Assembly (NCBI GenBank): GCA_963698405.1
Contig: CAVOQT010000002.1
Coordinates: 124,001 to 188,000 of the forward strand
Direction of reading: 5' to 3'
DNA: 64,000 nucleotides
Source of the DNA: SHZI01 sp963698405
Lineage (GTDB): Bacteria > Pseudomonadota > Gammaproteobacteria > Steroidobacterales > GCA-2729495
Made by a program: the position numbers and the translations under genes. The notes beneath the pieces are model-generated. The model was not told the DNA's origin. It was given only the letters and a program-made list of their open reading frames with translations, and did not search any database. Positions 16,915 through 25,730 of the stretch are shown here, piece after piece. The first letter of the stretch is position 1. Every line of letters starts with the position of its first letter.

Positions 16915-19116
16915 TCAAAACAGATCCACCGGATCCACATCCAGGCTCCAGCGGACCCGACGCTGTGTTTCGATGCCGGCCACCGCCTCGCGCCAGGCAG
17001 GTAGCAGCTGCTGCAGTTCGCGGCGCGAGCCGGCCTGCAGGAGCAGCTGGCCACGATAGCGCCCTGCACGTCTTTCCATCGGTGCCGATGCCGGACCGAG
17101 CACATGCAGACCGGCAGGTGCCTGCTCGCGCGCGAGCGCCGCAGCGGCCTGCAAAAAACCGAAGACCGGCGGAGACTGGCTCGCTTCAGCCCGCAGCAGC
17201 GCCAGACAGGTATAGGGCGGCCAGCCCGCCAGGCGCCGTTCCTCAAGTGCGAGCGTCGCGAACTGCGCATAGCCTTCAGCGATCAACACGCGCAGCAACG
17301 GGTGCTCGGGAAACAAGGTCTGCAAATACACCTCGCCCGGATGCTCGGCGCGCCCCGCGCGTCCCGCCACCTGGATGAAGGACTGCGCCAGGCGCTCGGC
17401 GCTGCGAAAATCGCTGCCAAACAGGCCCTGATCGGCATCGACGATACCCACCAGCGTGACACGCGGAAAATCATGCCCCTTGGTGAGCATCTGCGTACCC
17501 ATCAGAATCCGCGCCTCCTGATTGTGCACACGCTTGAGGCGCCGCTCGATCTCACCGCGCCGGCGTGTGGTGTCCCGGTCGATCCGCTCGATCTGCTGAT
17601 CCGGAAATGCGGTGGCAAGCGCCCGCTCGAGTCGCTCGGTACCCTGCCCCACGGCCTTGAGTTCACCGGCACACGTCGAACAGTGCGGCGGTACCGGCCG
17701 TTCGCTGCCACAGTGATGACAGCTGAGCTGCCCGCGCTGCAGGTGCAGCACCATGCGCGCATCGCAACGTTTGCACTCCACCACCTGCCCGCAGCCGGGA
17801 CACATCAGCACCGGTGCATAGCCACGCCGGTTGAGATAAATCAGCACCTGGCCACCGGCATCGAGATGACGGCGGATCGCCGCCAGCAGGGGCTGGGTTA
17901 AACCATCGCGCGCAATGTGCTGGCGCAAGTCGATCAGCGAGACACGTGGCTGACCGGCGGCGCCCGTCCGCTCTGGCAATGCCAGACGGGTATAGCGACC
18001 ACTGCGGGCGTTCTCGAGCGACTCCAGCGAGGGCGTCGCCGAGCCCAGCACCAGCGGCACACCGAGCTCGCGTGCGCGCCAGACAGCCAGGTCGCGCGCC
18101 GAGTAACGCCAGCCCTCCTGCTGCTTGTAGGACGGATCATGCTCTTCATCGGCGATGATCAGCCCCGGGCGCAGCAGAGGCGCAAAGATCGCCGAGCGGG
18201 TACCGATGATGATCATCGCCGTGCCATCACTGGCGGCCGTGAAGGCGCGCAAACGCTCGCCATCGCTGAGACCGGAATGGAGCAGCGCGATGGGCACCGG
18301 AAAGCGGCGCTGGAATCGTTCCAGCAATTGCGGCGTGAGACCGATCTCCGGCACCAGTACCAGGCTTTGCAGCCCTGCTGCCAGCGCCTGTTCGATACAG
18401 CACAGGTAGACCTCGGTCTTGCCGCTACCGGTGACGCCGTCCAGCAGGAAGCACTGAAAGCCCTGCGCAGCATTGATCTGCGCGACAGCCAGCGCCTGAT
18501 CTGCATTCAGTATCGGCCGGACATCCGGCGCAACATCCGCCACCGGCGGCACCGCAGCCGCATGGCTGATGGTTACCCAGCCACGCTCCATGAGCGCTGT
18601 CATGGCTCTGCGCCAGCTACCGCTGAGTGCTTCCAGATCAGCCGCTGTCGCCGGTGCTGACCGGGTACGCAGTGCCGTGTAGATGCAGAGTTGTACCGGC
18701 GCCCGATGCAGCAGCCCGGGATCAGCCGCCCGACCCGCAGTGCTGAGCGCCCAGAGCATCTCGCCACTGGCCTTGTGTCGGCCCTCCCTCAGCGCCTTGG
18801 GCAGGGCGGCCGCCAACACTTCACCGAGCGGATGCTGGTAATAACGCGAGGCCCACACGAGCATGCGCAACACGTCTGGTGGCAGCAGCGGCTCTGTATC
18901 GAGCACCGACAAAATGCGGCGCAAGCGGTCCTCTGGCAAAGCACTGACTGGCTTGCTGCCGACCAGCCAGCCCATGCGCGCGCTGCGCCCGAAAGGCACA
19001 CGCACACGCTGACCGACGAGCAGCGGGCCATCGGCCGTGACCGGCGGCAGGTAGTCGAAAATACCCATCACCGGCGCCGCAACTGCAACCTCAAGAATTT
19101 GCTGGGCTTCAAGCAC
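16915..19116 (-). CDS. priA: Primosomal replication protein N' (PriA helicase)
   Basis: Restarts stalled replication forks. The helicase core has Walker A (DGVTGSGKTEVYLCC), a DEEH box (LIIADEEHDPSYKQQEG) and later motifs (LIYLNRRGYAP, QVAGRAGR). The zinc-binding cysteines are present (CPGCGQVVECKRCDAR, CHHCGSERPVPPHCSTC). The open frame extends to a GTG at 19161, but the family begins only a few residues before the VAVAAPVMGIFDYLPP segment. A GTG at 19116, preceded by GGAAA, therefore fits better; 19131 and 19161 are alternatives. The DnaA-like sites overlap the longest version. Confidence 0.95.
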   Translation of the reverse strand: MLEAQQILEVAVAAPVMGIFDYLPPVTADGPLLVGQRVRVPFGRSARMGWLVGSKPVSALPEDRLRRILSVLDTEPLLPPDVLRMLVWASRYYQHPLGEVLAAALPKALREGRHKASGEMLWALSTAGRAADPGLLHRAPVQLCIYTALRTRSAPATAADLEALSGSWRRAMTALMERGWVTISHAAAVPPVADVAPDVRPILNADQALAVAQINAAQGFQCFLLDGVTGSGKTEVYLCCIEQALAAGLQSLVLVPEIGLTPQLLERFQRRFPVPIALLHSGLSDGERLRAFTAASDGTAMIIIGTRSAIFAPLLRPGLIIADEEHDPSYKQQEGWRYSARDLAVWRARELGVPLVLGSATPSLESLENARSGRYTRLALPERTGAAGQPRVSLIDLRQHIARDGLTQPLLAAIRRHLDAGGQVLIYLNRRGYAPVLMCPGCGQVVECKRCDARMVLHLQRGQLSCHHCGSERPVPPHCSTCAGELKAVGQGTERLERALATAFPDQQIERIDRDTTRRRGEIERRLKRVHNQEARILMGTQMLTKGHDFPRVTLVGIVDADQGLFGSDFRSAERLAQSFIQVAGRAGRAEHPGEVYLQTLFPEHPLLRVLIAEGYAQFATLALEERRLAGWPPYTCLALLRAEASQSPPVFGFLQAAAALAREQAPAGLHVLGPASAPMERRAGRYRGQLLLQAGSRRELQQLLPAWREAVAGIETQRRVRWSLDVDPVDLF

Positions 19117-19153
19117 GCGGTTGATTTCCACCGGCCGCCCAGGTACCACGCAT

Positions 19154-19176
19154 TTGTCCACAGAAGCTGTGGATAA
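19154..19176. promoter_or_regulatory. Inverted pair of DnaA-box-like sites
   Basis: TTGTCCACA at 19154-19162 faces a perfect TTATCCACA (minus strand, 19168-19176) across 5 bases, making an inverted repeat TTGTCCACAG-AAG-CTGTGGATAA. A third match to TTATNCACA lies at 19347-19355 (minus strand). The pair sits at the 5' end of priA and could let DnaA control priA transcription. Confidence 0.5.
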
Positions 19177-19519
19177 GTCTGTTGATTTCTTGGGGCCAAC
19201 GGGCTGCTGCCCACGTCATTGCAGCAATTATGACAAGCTGGGCAATTTTTGCTCTTATATCATTTTCTTTATAAAACAGCATATTACGATTACATCGTCA
19301 GGTTTGCCGCGCAAAACAAGCCTAAGCCGCCAGCCCCCGTGGGAATTGTGCATAACTGTAGCTGCCGCAATGCGGTTTTACAGCCAAAACAACAGAAAAA
19401 ACCGCTCGACAACCGCCGTCCAGCATTGCACATCGCGTGACACAGAAGGCCTGAAAGCCGTTTGGATTTTATAGGGGGAACCCGCATGATTGGACGCACA
19501 GGCAGGAGTCGACCCAGAT
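19177..19519. other. AT-rich intergenic region between priA and the HNH gene
   Basis: About 340 bases between divergent genes. It contains an AT-rich tract at roughly 19240-19300, a TTATNCACA match at 19347-19355, and short A-rich runs near 19385-19405. I find no convincing gene, tRNA or hairpin terminator. It must carry the promoters for the two divergent flanking genes. Confidence 0.6.
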
Positions 19520-20161
19520 ATGTTGTTCCTCCACGAAGAAGTCAGCGATTTCTCACAGCAGGTCTTGCGCACCGACGTGGCCGGCATGCCACTGGAGTGG
19601 ATCGACTATCGTGATGCTGTGCGCCTCTACTACCTGGAACAGGTGGCTTACAGTTTCGGTTCTCCCCTGTTTCGCATCTACGGTGGCTACAACGCTGCGA
19701 CACGCATGCAGAGCTGCATCGAAGTCAGCTCCATCATCGCCACTGTCGGCCGCTCCCCGACGGTTGCCAGTCTGATGGACTGCTATGTGCCACCGCTGAA
19801 CAACAAGACACTGTTCAGGCGCGACTCCAATCTGTGCCTGTACTGCGGACATCAGCACCCGACGCGCGACCTCACCCGCGATCACGTACGGCCGTTGTCA
19901 AAGCGCGGCACCGATACCTGGAACAACGTCGTCACCGCCTGCCGACGCTGCAACAACCACAAGGGCGGCCTGACGCCCGAACAGGCAGGTATGCAATTGA
20001 TCGCCGTGCCCTTCACGCCGACTTACGCCGAATACATCTATCTCAAGGGGCGTCGCGTGCTCGCCGACCAAATGGAGTTTCTGCTGGCGCATATCCCGCG
20101 CACCAGCCCGCTGCACCACCGGCTGGCATCGAGCCTGAAAGCTGGCACACTGACCTGGTAG
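19520..20161 (+). CDS. HNH endonuclease family protein
   Basis: About 213 residues. The HNH core is clear near the middle: CLYCGHQHPTRDLTRDHVRP, then TWNNVVTACRRCNNHKGG, with two CxxC zinc pairs around the DH motif. Proteins of this type are widespread single genes in proteobacteria; whether they cut DNA in vivo is unknown. The open frame begins at a TTG at 19490, but the in-frame ATG at 19520, with GGAG upstream, is a more ordinary start. The C-terminal third (TPTYAEYIYLKGRRVLADQM) is typical of this subgroup. No methyltransferase or other restriction gene is nearby. Confidence 0.87.
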   Translation: MLFLHEEVSDFSQQVLRTDVAGMPLEWIDYRDAVRLYYLEQVAYSFGSPLFRIYGGYNAATRMQSCIEVSSIIATVGRSPTVASLMDCYVPPLNNKTLFRRDSNLCLYCGHQHPTRDLTRDHVRPLSKRGTDTWNNVVTACRRCNNHKGGLTPEQAGMQLIAVPFTPTYAEYIYLKGRRVLADQMEFLLAHIPRTSPLHHRLASSLKAGTLTW

Positions 20162-20180
20162 TTCGACTTCGGAGCCAGGC

Positions 20181-22145
20181 ATGACCGACAGCAATATCGA
20201 ATCAATCCTCCATGAAAATCGCAGCTTCGCTCCACCACCCGACTTTGCCGCCAACGCCCGGATCACATCAGCTGAATTCGCCGCACTCAATACCGAGGCC
20301 GCCCGCGACAACGTAGCCTTCTGGGCACGCCTGGCCCGCCAGGAACTCAGCTGGCATACAAAATTCAAACAGACACTGGACGACTCGCAGGCACCGAACT
20401 ATCGCTGGTTCGCTGATGGCATGCTCAATGCCTCATACAACTGTCTGGACGTGCACCTGGCTGCGCGTGGCGACAAGCCCGCCATCATCTTCGAGGGAGA
20501 GCCTGGAGACAGCCACACGCTGACCTACCGGCAACTCACGGCCGAAGTCTGCCGTTTTGCCAACGCGCTGAAAGCGCAAGGCGTTCAACCCGGCGACCGC
20601 ATCGTCATCTATATGCCGATGGTGCCGGAGGCCGTCATCGCGATGCAGGCCTGCGCACGCATCGGAGCAACGCACTCGGTGGTGTTCGGCGGCTTTTCAG
20701 CCAACTCGCTGCGCGACCGGATCAACGATGCCCGCGCCCGGATGGTGATCACTGCTGACGGCGGCTGGCGCGGCGGCAAGAACATCGAGCTCAAGTCGGC
20801 CGTCGATGCCGCACTCGAGAACAGCTGCAAGAGCATCGAGAAAGTCATCGTATTCAAACGCACCGGCGAGCCGGTCACCATGCAGGAAGGACGCGACCTG
20901 TGGTGGAGCGACGTGGTCAAGGATCAGCGTGACCGCTGCGAACCCGCCTGGGTGGGCGCCGAACACCCGTTGTTTCTACTCTACACGTCGGGGTCTACCG
21001 GCAAACCCAAAGGCATACAGCACTCTACGGCCGGCTACTTGCTCAGCGCGAAGCTCACCTCGCAGTGGGTCTTCGACCTGCATGACGATGACGTGTTCTG
21101 GTGCACGGCCGATGTCGGCTGGGTAACCGGCCACACCTATGTCTGTTACGGCCCGCTGGCCGCCGGCGCCACCATCGTGATGTACGAAGGGGCTCCCATG
21201 CATCCGGATGGTGGCCGGTTCTGGAAAGTCTGCGAGAAGCTTGGCGTAACCATCTTCTATACGGCGCCGACGGCGCTGCGTGCGCTGATGAAGCTCGGCG
21301 ATGAGATCCCGGCGAAATACGATCTCTCGAAGCTGCGGCTGCTTGGCAGCGTTGGTGAGCCGATCAATCCGGAAGCGTGGATCTGGTATCACACCGTGAT
21401 CGGTGGACAGCGCTGCCCGATCGTGGATACCTGGTGGCAGACCGAGACCGGCGCAATCATGGCGAGCCCGATACCCGGCGTCACGGCAACCAAGCCGGGT
21501 TCCTGCACGACACCGATACCCGGCATCGACATGACCATCGTCGATAATGACGGCAATCCGGTGACCAGTCCGGATCAGGGCGGCTGGCTGGTGATCCGCA
21601 AACCGTGGCCCGGCATGCTGCGCACCATCTGGGGTGACAACGCACGCTATATCGCGGCCTACTGGAGCCAGTTCGGCAACCGCTTCTATGTGGCCGGCGA
21701 CACCGCACACCAGGATCAGGACGGCTACTTCTGGTGCATGGGTCGCGCCGACGATGTGCTCAAGGTATCGGGACACCGGCTTGGCACCATGGAAGTCGAG
21801 TCGGCTTTTGTCGCACACCCGCGCGTTGCCGAAACCGCAGTCGTCAGCCGCCCGCACGAGATCAAGGGCGAATCGATCTTTGCCTATGTGGTGTGCCGCG
21901 GACCACGGCCAACCGGTGCGGATGCTGAAAAGCTGGCTGTTGAACTGCGCGAGTTTGTCGGCAAGGAACTCGGCGCCATCGCCAAGCCAGACGACATCCG
22001 CTTTGCTGACAATCTGCCGAAGACCCGCTCCGGAAAGATCATGCGGCGCCTGTTAAAAGCCATCGCGCGCGACGAGGAAATTACGCAGGACATCTCCACG
22101 CTGGAGAATCCGGCCATCGTCGAACAGTTGCGCGGGCAGGCCTGA
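20181..22145 (+). CDS. acs: Acetyl-CoA synthetase
   Basis: AMP-forming acetate-CoA ligase of 654 residues, making acetyl-CoA from acetate, ATP and CoA. Motifs: LLYTSGSTGKPKGIQHST (ATP loop), VDTWWQTETGAIMASPIPG, and the C-terminal LPKTRSGKIMRRLLKAI carrying the regulatory Lys normally acetylated in this family. The ATG at 20181 has a GGAG upstream. It lies 19 bases after the HNH gene on the same strand and ends directly against the convergent namZ stop. Confidence 0.97.
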   Translation: MTDSNIESILHENRSFAPPPDFAANARITSAEFAALNTEAARDNVAFWARLARQELSWHTKFKQTLDDSQAPNYRWFADGMLNASYNCLDVHLAARGDKPAIIFEGEPGDSHTLTYRQLTAEVCRFANALKAQGVQPGDRIVIYMPMVPEAVIAMQACARIGATHSVVFGGFSANSLRDRINDARARMVITADGGWRGGKNIELKSAVDAALENSCKSIEKVIVFKRTGEPVTMQEGRDLWWSDVVKDQRDRCEPAWVGAEHPLFLLYTSGSTGKPKGIQHSTAGYLLSAKLTSQWVFDLHDDDVFWCTADVGWVTGHTYVCYGPLAAGATIVMYEGAPMHPDGGRFWKVCEKLGVTIFYTAPTALRALMKLGDEIPAKYDLSKLRLLGSVGEPINPEAWIWYHTVIGGQRCPIVDTWWQTETGAIMASPIPGVTATKPGSCTTPIPGIDMTIVDNDGNPVTSPDQGGWLVIRKPWPGMLRTIWGDNARYIAAYWSQFGNRFYVAGDTAHQDQDGYFWCMGRADDVLKVSGHRLGTMEVESAFVAHPRVAETAVVSRPHEIKGESIFAYVVCRGPRPTGADAEKLAVELREFVGKELGAIAKPDDIRFADNLPKTRSGKIMRRLLKAIARDEEITQDISTLENPAIVEQLRGQA

Positions 22146-23348
22146 TCAGTACAGCAGAAAGTCGCGGCGGACCTCAGCCCAGGCCGCTTCATCACGGCGC
22201 GCAAACGCATCGAGATCACCGATACCGGCCTGCGGATCATCGACCCACAGGCGCAGCAGTTCGCTGCCGTTGATCAGGTCGATGGCCAGCCGCTCGTGTT
22301 CATATTCGTAGGCGAATTCGCGCCACAGCGGGTAATCGGGCTGACAGTTGCGCAGCGCCTTGAAAGCCAGTGCCTGCAGACGCCACGGCCGGAAACTTTC
22401 GTGATCGTAGGCCGGGTCGTCCACGTGGATCTGGATGCCGTTGCAGAGCTGGCCGGCATGTTTGTGAAAGGTGGGTTCAAACCAGCAGCTGCGCAGACGA
22501 CAGCCCTGCAGCCATTCCGGCGCCAGTCGCTGCATCTCCTTCAGCAGGGCATCGGCGGGCAGATCAGGTGCACCGAACAGCTCCAGCGGTCGCGTGGTGC
22601 CGCGCCCCTCGGACAGCGTCGTGCCTTCGAGCATGACCGTGCCGGCATAGCAGCGCGCCATCCAGAGGTTCGCTGCGTTGGGGCTGGGATTGACCCAGCT
22701 GCGCTCGCCAGTGGGCCAGCCATATCCGGGAGCCTGATCCGGATGCCAGTCCTGCATGGCAACCACACGGTAATCGAGCTCCAGGCGCAGCGTGCGCACG
22801 AACCACTGGCCCAGTTCACCGAGGGTCATGCCATGCCGCATCGGCAGCTGGCCGGCACCGACGAAACTTTCCCAGCCAGAACGCAGCATCAGTCCTTCAA
22901 CCGGGCGACCGGCCGGATTGGGGCGATCGAGTAACCAGACGGACTTTCCGGCGCGTGCGCAATCTTCGAGTACGTAGCGCAGTGTGGTGAGAAAGGTATA
23001 GATACGGCAGCCGAGATCCTGCAGGTCCACCAGCAGCACATCGAAGCTGTCGAGCATCGCAGCCGTCGGCCGGCGCACCTCACCATAGAGACTGAACACG
23101 GGAATACCGTGCACCGGATCGTCGAAGTCCGGCGACTCGATCATATTGTCCTGCTTGTCACCGCGCAGACCGTGTTGCGGACCGAAGGCGCTGCTCAGCC
23201 TGAGTCCGTCGGTCGCCATCAGCGCATCCATGCTGTGCACCAGCTCAGCGGTGACCGAGGCCGGGTGCGCCAGCAGGGCGAGTCGCCGACCGCGCAGCTC
23301 TTTCTGCAGCGGCCCATCGCTCAGCAAACGGTCAATGCCACATTTCAT
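22146..23348 (-). CDS. namZ: DUF1343 protein, NamZ-like exo-beta-N-acetylmuramidase
   Basis: A 400-residue protein of the DUF1343 family, whose studied members (NamZ) remove terminal N-acetylmuramic acid from peptidoglycan fragments. Family signatures include FGPQHGLRGDKQDNMIES, VLLVDLQDLGCRIYTFLTTL, LLDRPNPAGRPVEG and LSEGRGTTRPLELFGAP. I see no clear signal peptide, so it may act in the cytoplasm or use an atypical export route. It is the last gene of an ampD-ampE-btuF-DOMON-namZ series on one strand, consistent with a cell-wall recycling role. Confidence 0.88.
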   Translation of the reverse strand: MKCGIDRLLSDGPLQKELRGRRLALLAHPASVTAELVHSMDALMATDGLRLSSAFGPQHGLRGDKQDNMIESPDFDDPVHGIPVFSLYGEVRRPTAAMLDSFDVLLVDLQDLGCRIYTFLTTLRYVLEDCARAGKSVWLLDRPNPAGRPVEGLMLRSGWESFVGAGQLPMRHGMTLGELGQWFVRTLRLELDYRVVAMQDWHPDQAPGYGWPTGERSWVNPSPNAANLWMARCYAGTVMLEGTTLSEGRGTTRPLELFGAPDLPADALLKEMQRLAPEWLQGCRLRSCWFEPTFHKHAGQLCNGIQIHVDDPAYDHESFRPWRLQALAFKALRNCQPDYPLWREFAYEYEHERLAIDLINGSELLRLWVDDPQAGIGDLDAFARRDEAAWAEVRRDFLLY

Positions 23349-23360
23349 GATTTGCCTGCT

Positions 23361-23834
23361 TCAGGGTTCCAGCGTAAACGAGTCAGGATGATGGAAATCC
23401 GGCTGGCCGGCCGGGTGGCACAAGGCCCAATGCGTGATTGTGCCGGATTGCTCCTCGATCACGGCAGAGAGTGCGATGCGCAGCGCGCCATCATCAGCAA
23501 TCAGTGCATCGGCAGGCAGCGTCACGGTCAGCGCCAGCTGGCCGGGCGAGCGCTGCCAGTCTGAAACCGGTGCGCTGGTGAGCGTGAGCGGACGCATGCC
23601 GGCACGATAAGCCGTGAACGCGTAGGCCGCCCATTCACCGGAGGGTGAAAAATTGAATTCACGGTAAGTCGCCGACCGGTGTCCCGCCACAAACACTTCG
23701 AAGCAGGTATGCCGCCACAGTGCATCAGCGCGCCCGGGACTCGCGACGATCGCCGGCAAGCACAATTGCCCCGCATCGGCCTGCAGGTTGTAGCCGAGCT
23801 GCAGACTCCGGTCCGCACCTCGTGTGAGGCTCAC
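23361..23834 (-). CDS. DOMON-like domain protein
   Basis: A 157-residue protein recognised as the DOMON-like (CBM9-related) type by DALWRHTCFEVFVAGH, YREFNFSPSGEWAAYAFTAYR and the ending WALCHPAGQPDFHHPDSF. Related domains bind heme or sugars; the ligand here is unknown. No signal peptide is visible. The start is a GTG with GGAG 7 bases upstream. It lies between btuF (44-base gap) and namZ (12-base gap), so it is very likely co-transcribed with them. DOMON-like proteins commonly neighbour namZ-type genes. Confidence 0.8.
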   Translation of the reverse strand: MSLTRGADRSLQLGYNLQADAGQLCLPAIVASPGRADALWRHTCFEVFVAGHRSATYREFNFSPSGEWAAYAFTAYRAGMRPLTLTSAPVSDWQRSPGQLALTVTLPADALIADDGALRIALSAVIEEQSGTITHWALCHPAGQPDFHHPDSFTLEP

Positions 23835-23878
23835 GCTCAGACTCCGGACGCAGCCGCAGGAGGCAAAAGCAGCAAGAC

Positions 23879-24814
23879 TTACTGTGCGACTGGCGGCGAC
23901 GATGAGCTTGCCCTCCTTTTCTCACGCACCACATCGATGCGCTCGCAGAGCTGGGCGATTCCGCGCAGCATCCGCGGGCCTGGCACATTGAGCAGATTCG
24001 GATCGAGCACGAAAAAACCATCGTAAGCGCTGGCCGGCAACTCCGGCCACGATCGCCATATCTGCAGCGGCGAGGCATCCGCCGCACTGGCCGGCCCCGG
24101 CTCATAGTCGGCAGCGATGATCACCTCCGGAGCCTCAGCAATCACCGCTTCCTGGCTCACCACCGGCGCAAGTCCGGCAACGGTCGCGAAAATGTTAGTG
24201 CCCCCACATAGCCGGATCGCCTCGCCGATGAAGTGACTGCCGGTGGCCGTCACCAGCGGCTGCACCGCGATCTGATAGAACACGCGAACCGGCGCGCGAT
24301 CCCGATAGCGCTCGCCAAGTTCCGCAAGTCCGCGCTCCCAGTCATCAGCGGCACGGTCGGCAAGCGCTTGCGTACCGGCGGCTGCGCCGATCAGGCGAAT
24401 ATGCTGGCCGATGTCGTCCAGCGTACGCGGCTCCAGATCCACCACGTGATAACCAAGCCGGCGCAGACGATCGAGCACACCCTGCGAATTGCCGCTCGGC
24501 CAGCCGAGCACCAGGTCGGGCCGGACACTGGCGATCGCCTCGAGATCCACGCGGAAGGCATCGCCGATGCGCGGCACCTGGCGGGCTGCCGGCGGATAAT
24601 CACTGTACTCGACGGCGCCGACCAGTTGCCGGCCGGCACCAGCGGCAAATACCAGTTCACTCAGGTGCGGTGACAAGCTCACGATCCGCACTGCCGGTCC
24701 CTCAGGTGCAGTGGCGACGCGGTCCGCATCGCAGCCGGCCAGCGCAACAATTCCTGCCAGCATCACGATCGACAAGCGTCGGTAGCAACCCGCCTGGCTA
24801 GATGATCCAGTCAT
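23879..24814 (-). CDS. btuF: BtuF-like cobalamin/metal-complex binding lipoprotein
   Basis: A 311-residue periplasmic binding protein of the helical-backbone metal receptor family. The N-terminus has a lipobox (LAGIVALAGC), suggesting a lipoprotein. Family features: VRIVSLSPHLSELVFAAGAG, VGAVEYSDYPPAARQVPRIG, IASVRPDLVLGWPSGN and GGTNIFATVAG. BtuF proteins bring vitamin B12 or related corrinoids to BtuCD. No BtuC or BtuD is in the window, so the transporter must be elsewhere or the protein has another partner. It overlaps ampE by 17 bases, a strong sign of co-translation. Confidence 0.88.
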   Translation of the reverse strand: MTGSSSQAGCYRRLSIVMLAGIVALAGCDADRVATAPEGPAVRIVSLSPHLSELVFAAGAGRQLVGAVEYSDYPPAARQVPRIGDAFRVDLEAIASVRPDLVLGWPSGNSQGVLDRLRRLGYHVVDLEPRTLDDIGQHIRLIGAAAGTQALADRAADDWERGLAELGERYRDRAPVRVFYQIAVQPLVTATGSHFIGEAIRLCGGTNIFATVAGLAPVVSQEAVIAEAPEVIIAADYEPGPASAADASPLQIWRSWPELPASAYDGFFVLDPNLLNVPGPRMLRGIAQLCERIDVVREKRRASSSSPPVAQ

Positions 24815-25721
24815 ACAGCGTCAGAACGGCGATCACCGGGCACCAGATCATCCACAGCGTGCGCATCACGAGGCTGCGCGCCGCACGAATCCGGTCCAGC
24901 GCCTCGACTGCGTTGCCCACATCCAGCGTTACACGGCCGGAGGCCGCTATACCGACTCGCGCGAGGACTTCATCGTTGCCAGCGGCAAAGGACAGCGTTT
25001 TCTCACGCCCGCCATTGCGCCAGCTCGACATGGCCTCTTCGAAATTTCCAGCCAGCACGTAACCGAGCATCAGCAGCCGTGACGGAATCCAGGCCAACAC
25101 AGCGTGCAGCGTGCGCACTGCTTCAGCCATCGCCGCAGGTGCCTCACCGACCATGGTGTCGCCAGCGCCCTTGGCCGCCGCGCGCACCTCGACCCGATGT
25201 CGCATCAGGTCAGCCACGCGGAATGCCCAGGCACCGCTCGGGCCCAGCAGCAGAAACCAGAAGATGACGCCAAACATGCGGTTATTGGCCTGCGTATAGA
25301 CCGCACGCTCCACTGCCTCGTGACACATGCCCGGGCTTTCCGGCGGCGAGCGCTCCAGCAGTTCCTCGGCCACCCGGCGCTGTGTTTCGGTATCACCGGA
25401 TTCCAGCGCCGCGAGGTAGTCCTCCACTTCGTCATCGAGATCGCGCGGGCCGAGCGAGAACAGCAGCACGACGACAGCAAACAGGAAGTAGGGAATCCGC
25501 AACAGCTCGTCCCAGAGCAGCACAGCGGCAGCTGCGACCGGTGCCACCAGCAGAACCGCCAGCAGCAAGGTCAAGCCGATGGCCAGCCAGCGGTGTGCCT
25601 TGCGCAGTCGGCGCAGATGACGGTCGAACAGCGGGTCCAGCCAGCGGAACTCACGCAGATGAAACAGGTGCGTGAGCATTCGCTCCGTGGCGAGACCCAG
25701 CAACAGCGCTAGAAAATTCAT
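24798..25721 (-). CDS. ampE: AmpE, regulatory membrane protein (CobD/CbiB-related)
   Basis: A 307-residue inner-membrane protein, related in fold to CobD/CbiB, usually found directly after ampD. It starts MNFLALLLGLATERMLTHLF. Several hydrophobic segments are visible (WLAIGLTLLLAVLLVAPVAA; IPYFLFAVVVLLFSLGPRDL; MFGVIFWFLLLGPSGAW; and the last 20 residues). The GPRDLDDEVEDYLAALE segment is typical of AmpE. It begins 9 bases after the ampD stop. Its role in beta-lactamase or wall-stress signalling is not well defined. Confidence 0.9.
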   Translation of the reverse strand: MNFLALLLGLATERMLTHLFHLREFRWLDPLFDRHLRRLRKAHRWLAIGLTLLLAVLLVAPVAAAAVLLWDELLRIPYFLFAVVVLLFSLGPRDLDDEVEDYLAALESGDTETQRRVAEELLERSPPESPGMCHEAVERAVYTQANNRMFGVIFWFLLLGPSGAWAFRVADLMRHRVEVRAAAKGAGDTMVGEAPAAMAEAVRTLHAVLAWIPSRLLMLGYVLAGNFEEAMSSWRNGGREKTLSFAAGNDEVLARVGIAASGRVTLDVGNAVEALDRIRAARSLVMRTLWMIWCPVIAVLTLYDWII

Positions 25722-25730
25722 GACATCAGT

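Noticed and set aside
19249..19440. 63-codon frame in the gap before the HNH gene
   Set aside because: AT-rich, no ribosome site, no domain; composition is that of intergenic DNA.
19154..19519. Chromosomal replication origin
   Set aside because: Only three DnaA-like boxes and none of the usual origin neighbours (dnaA, dnaN, gidA, rpmH); kept only as a possible regulatory cluster.
19490..20161. Restriction-modification system built on the HNH gene
   Set aside because: No methyltransferase, specificity subunit or defence gene adjoins it; neighbours are priA and acs, so it is an isolated HNH protein.
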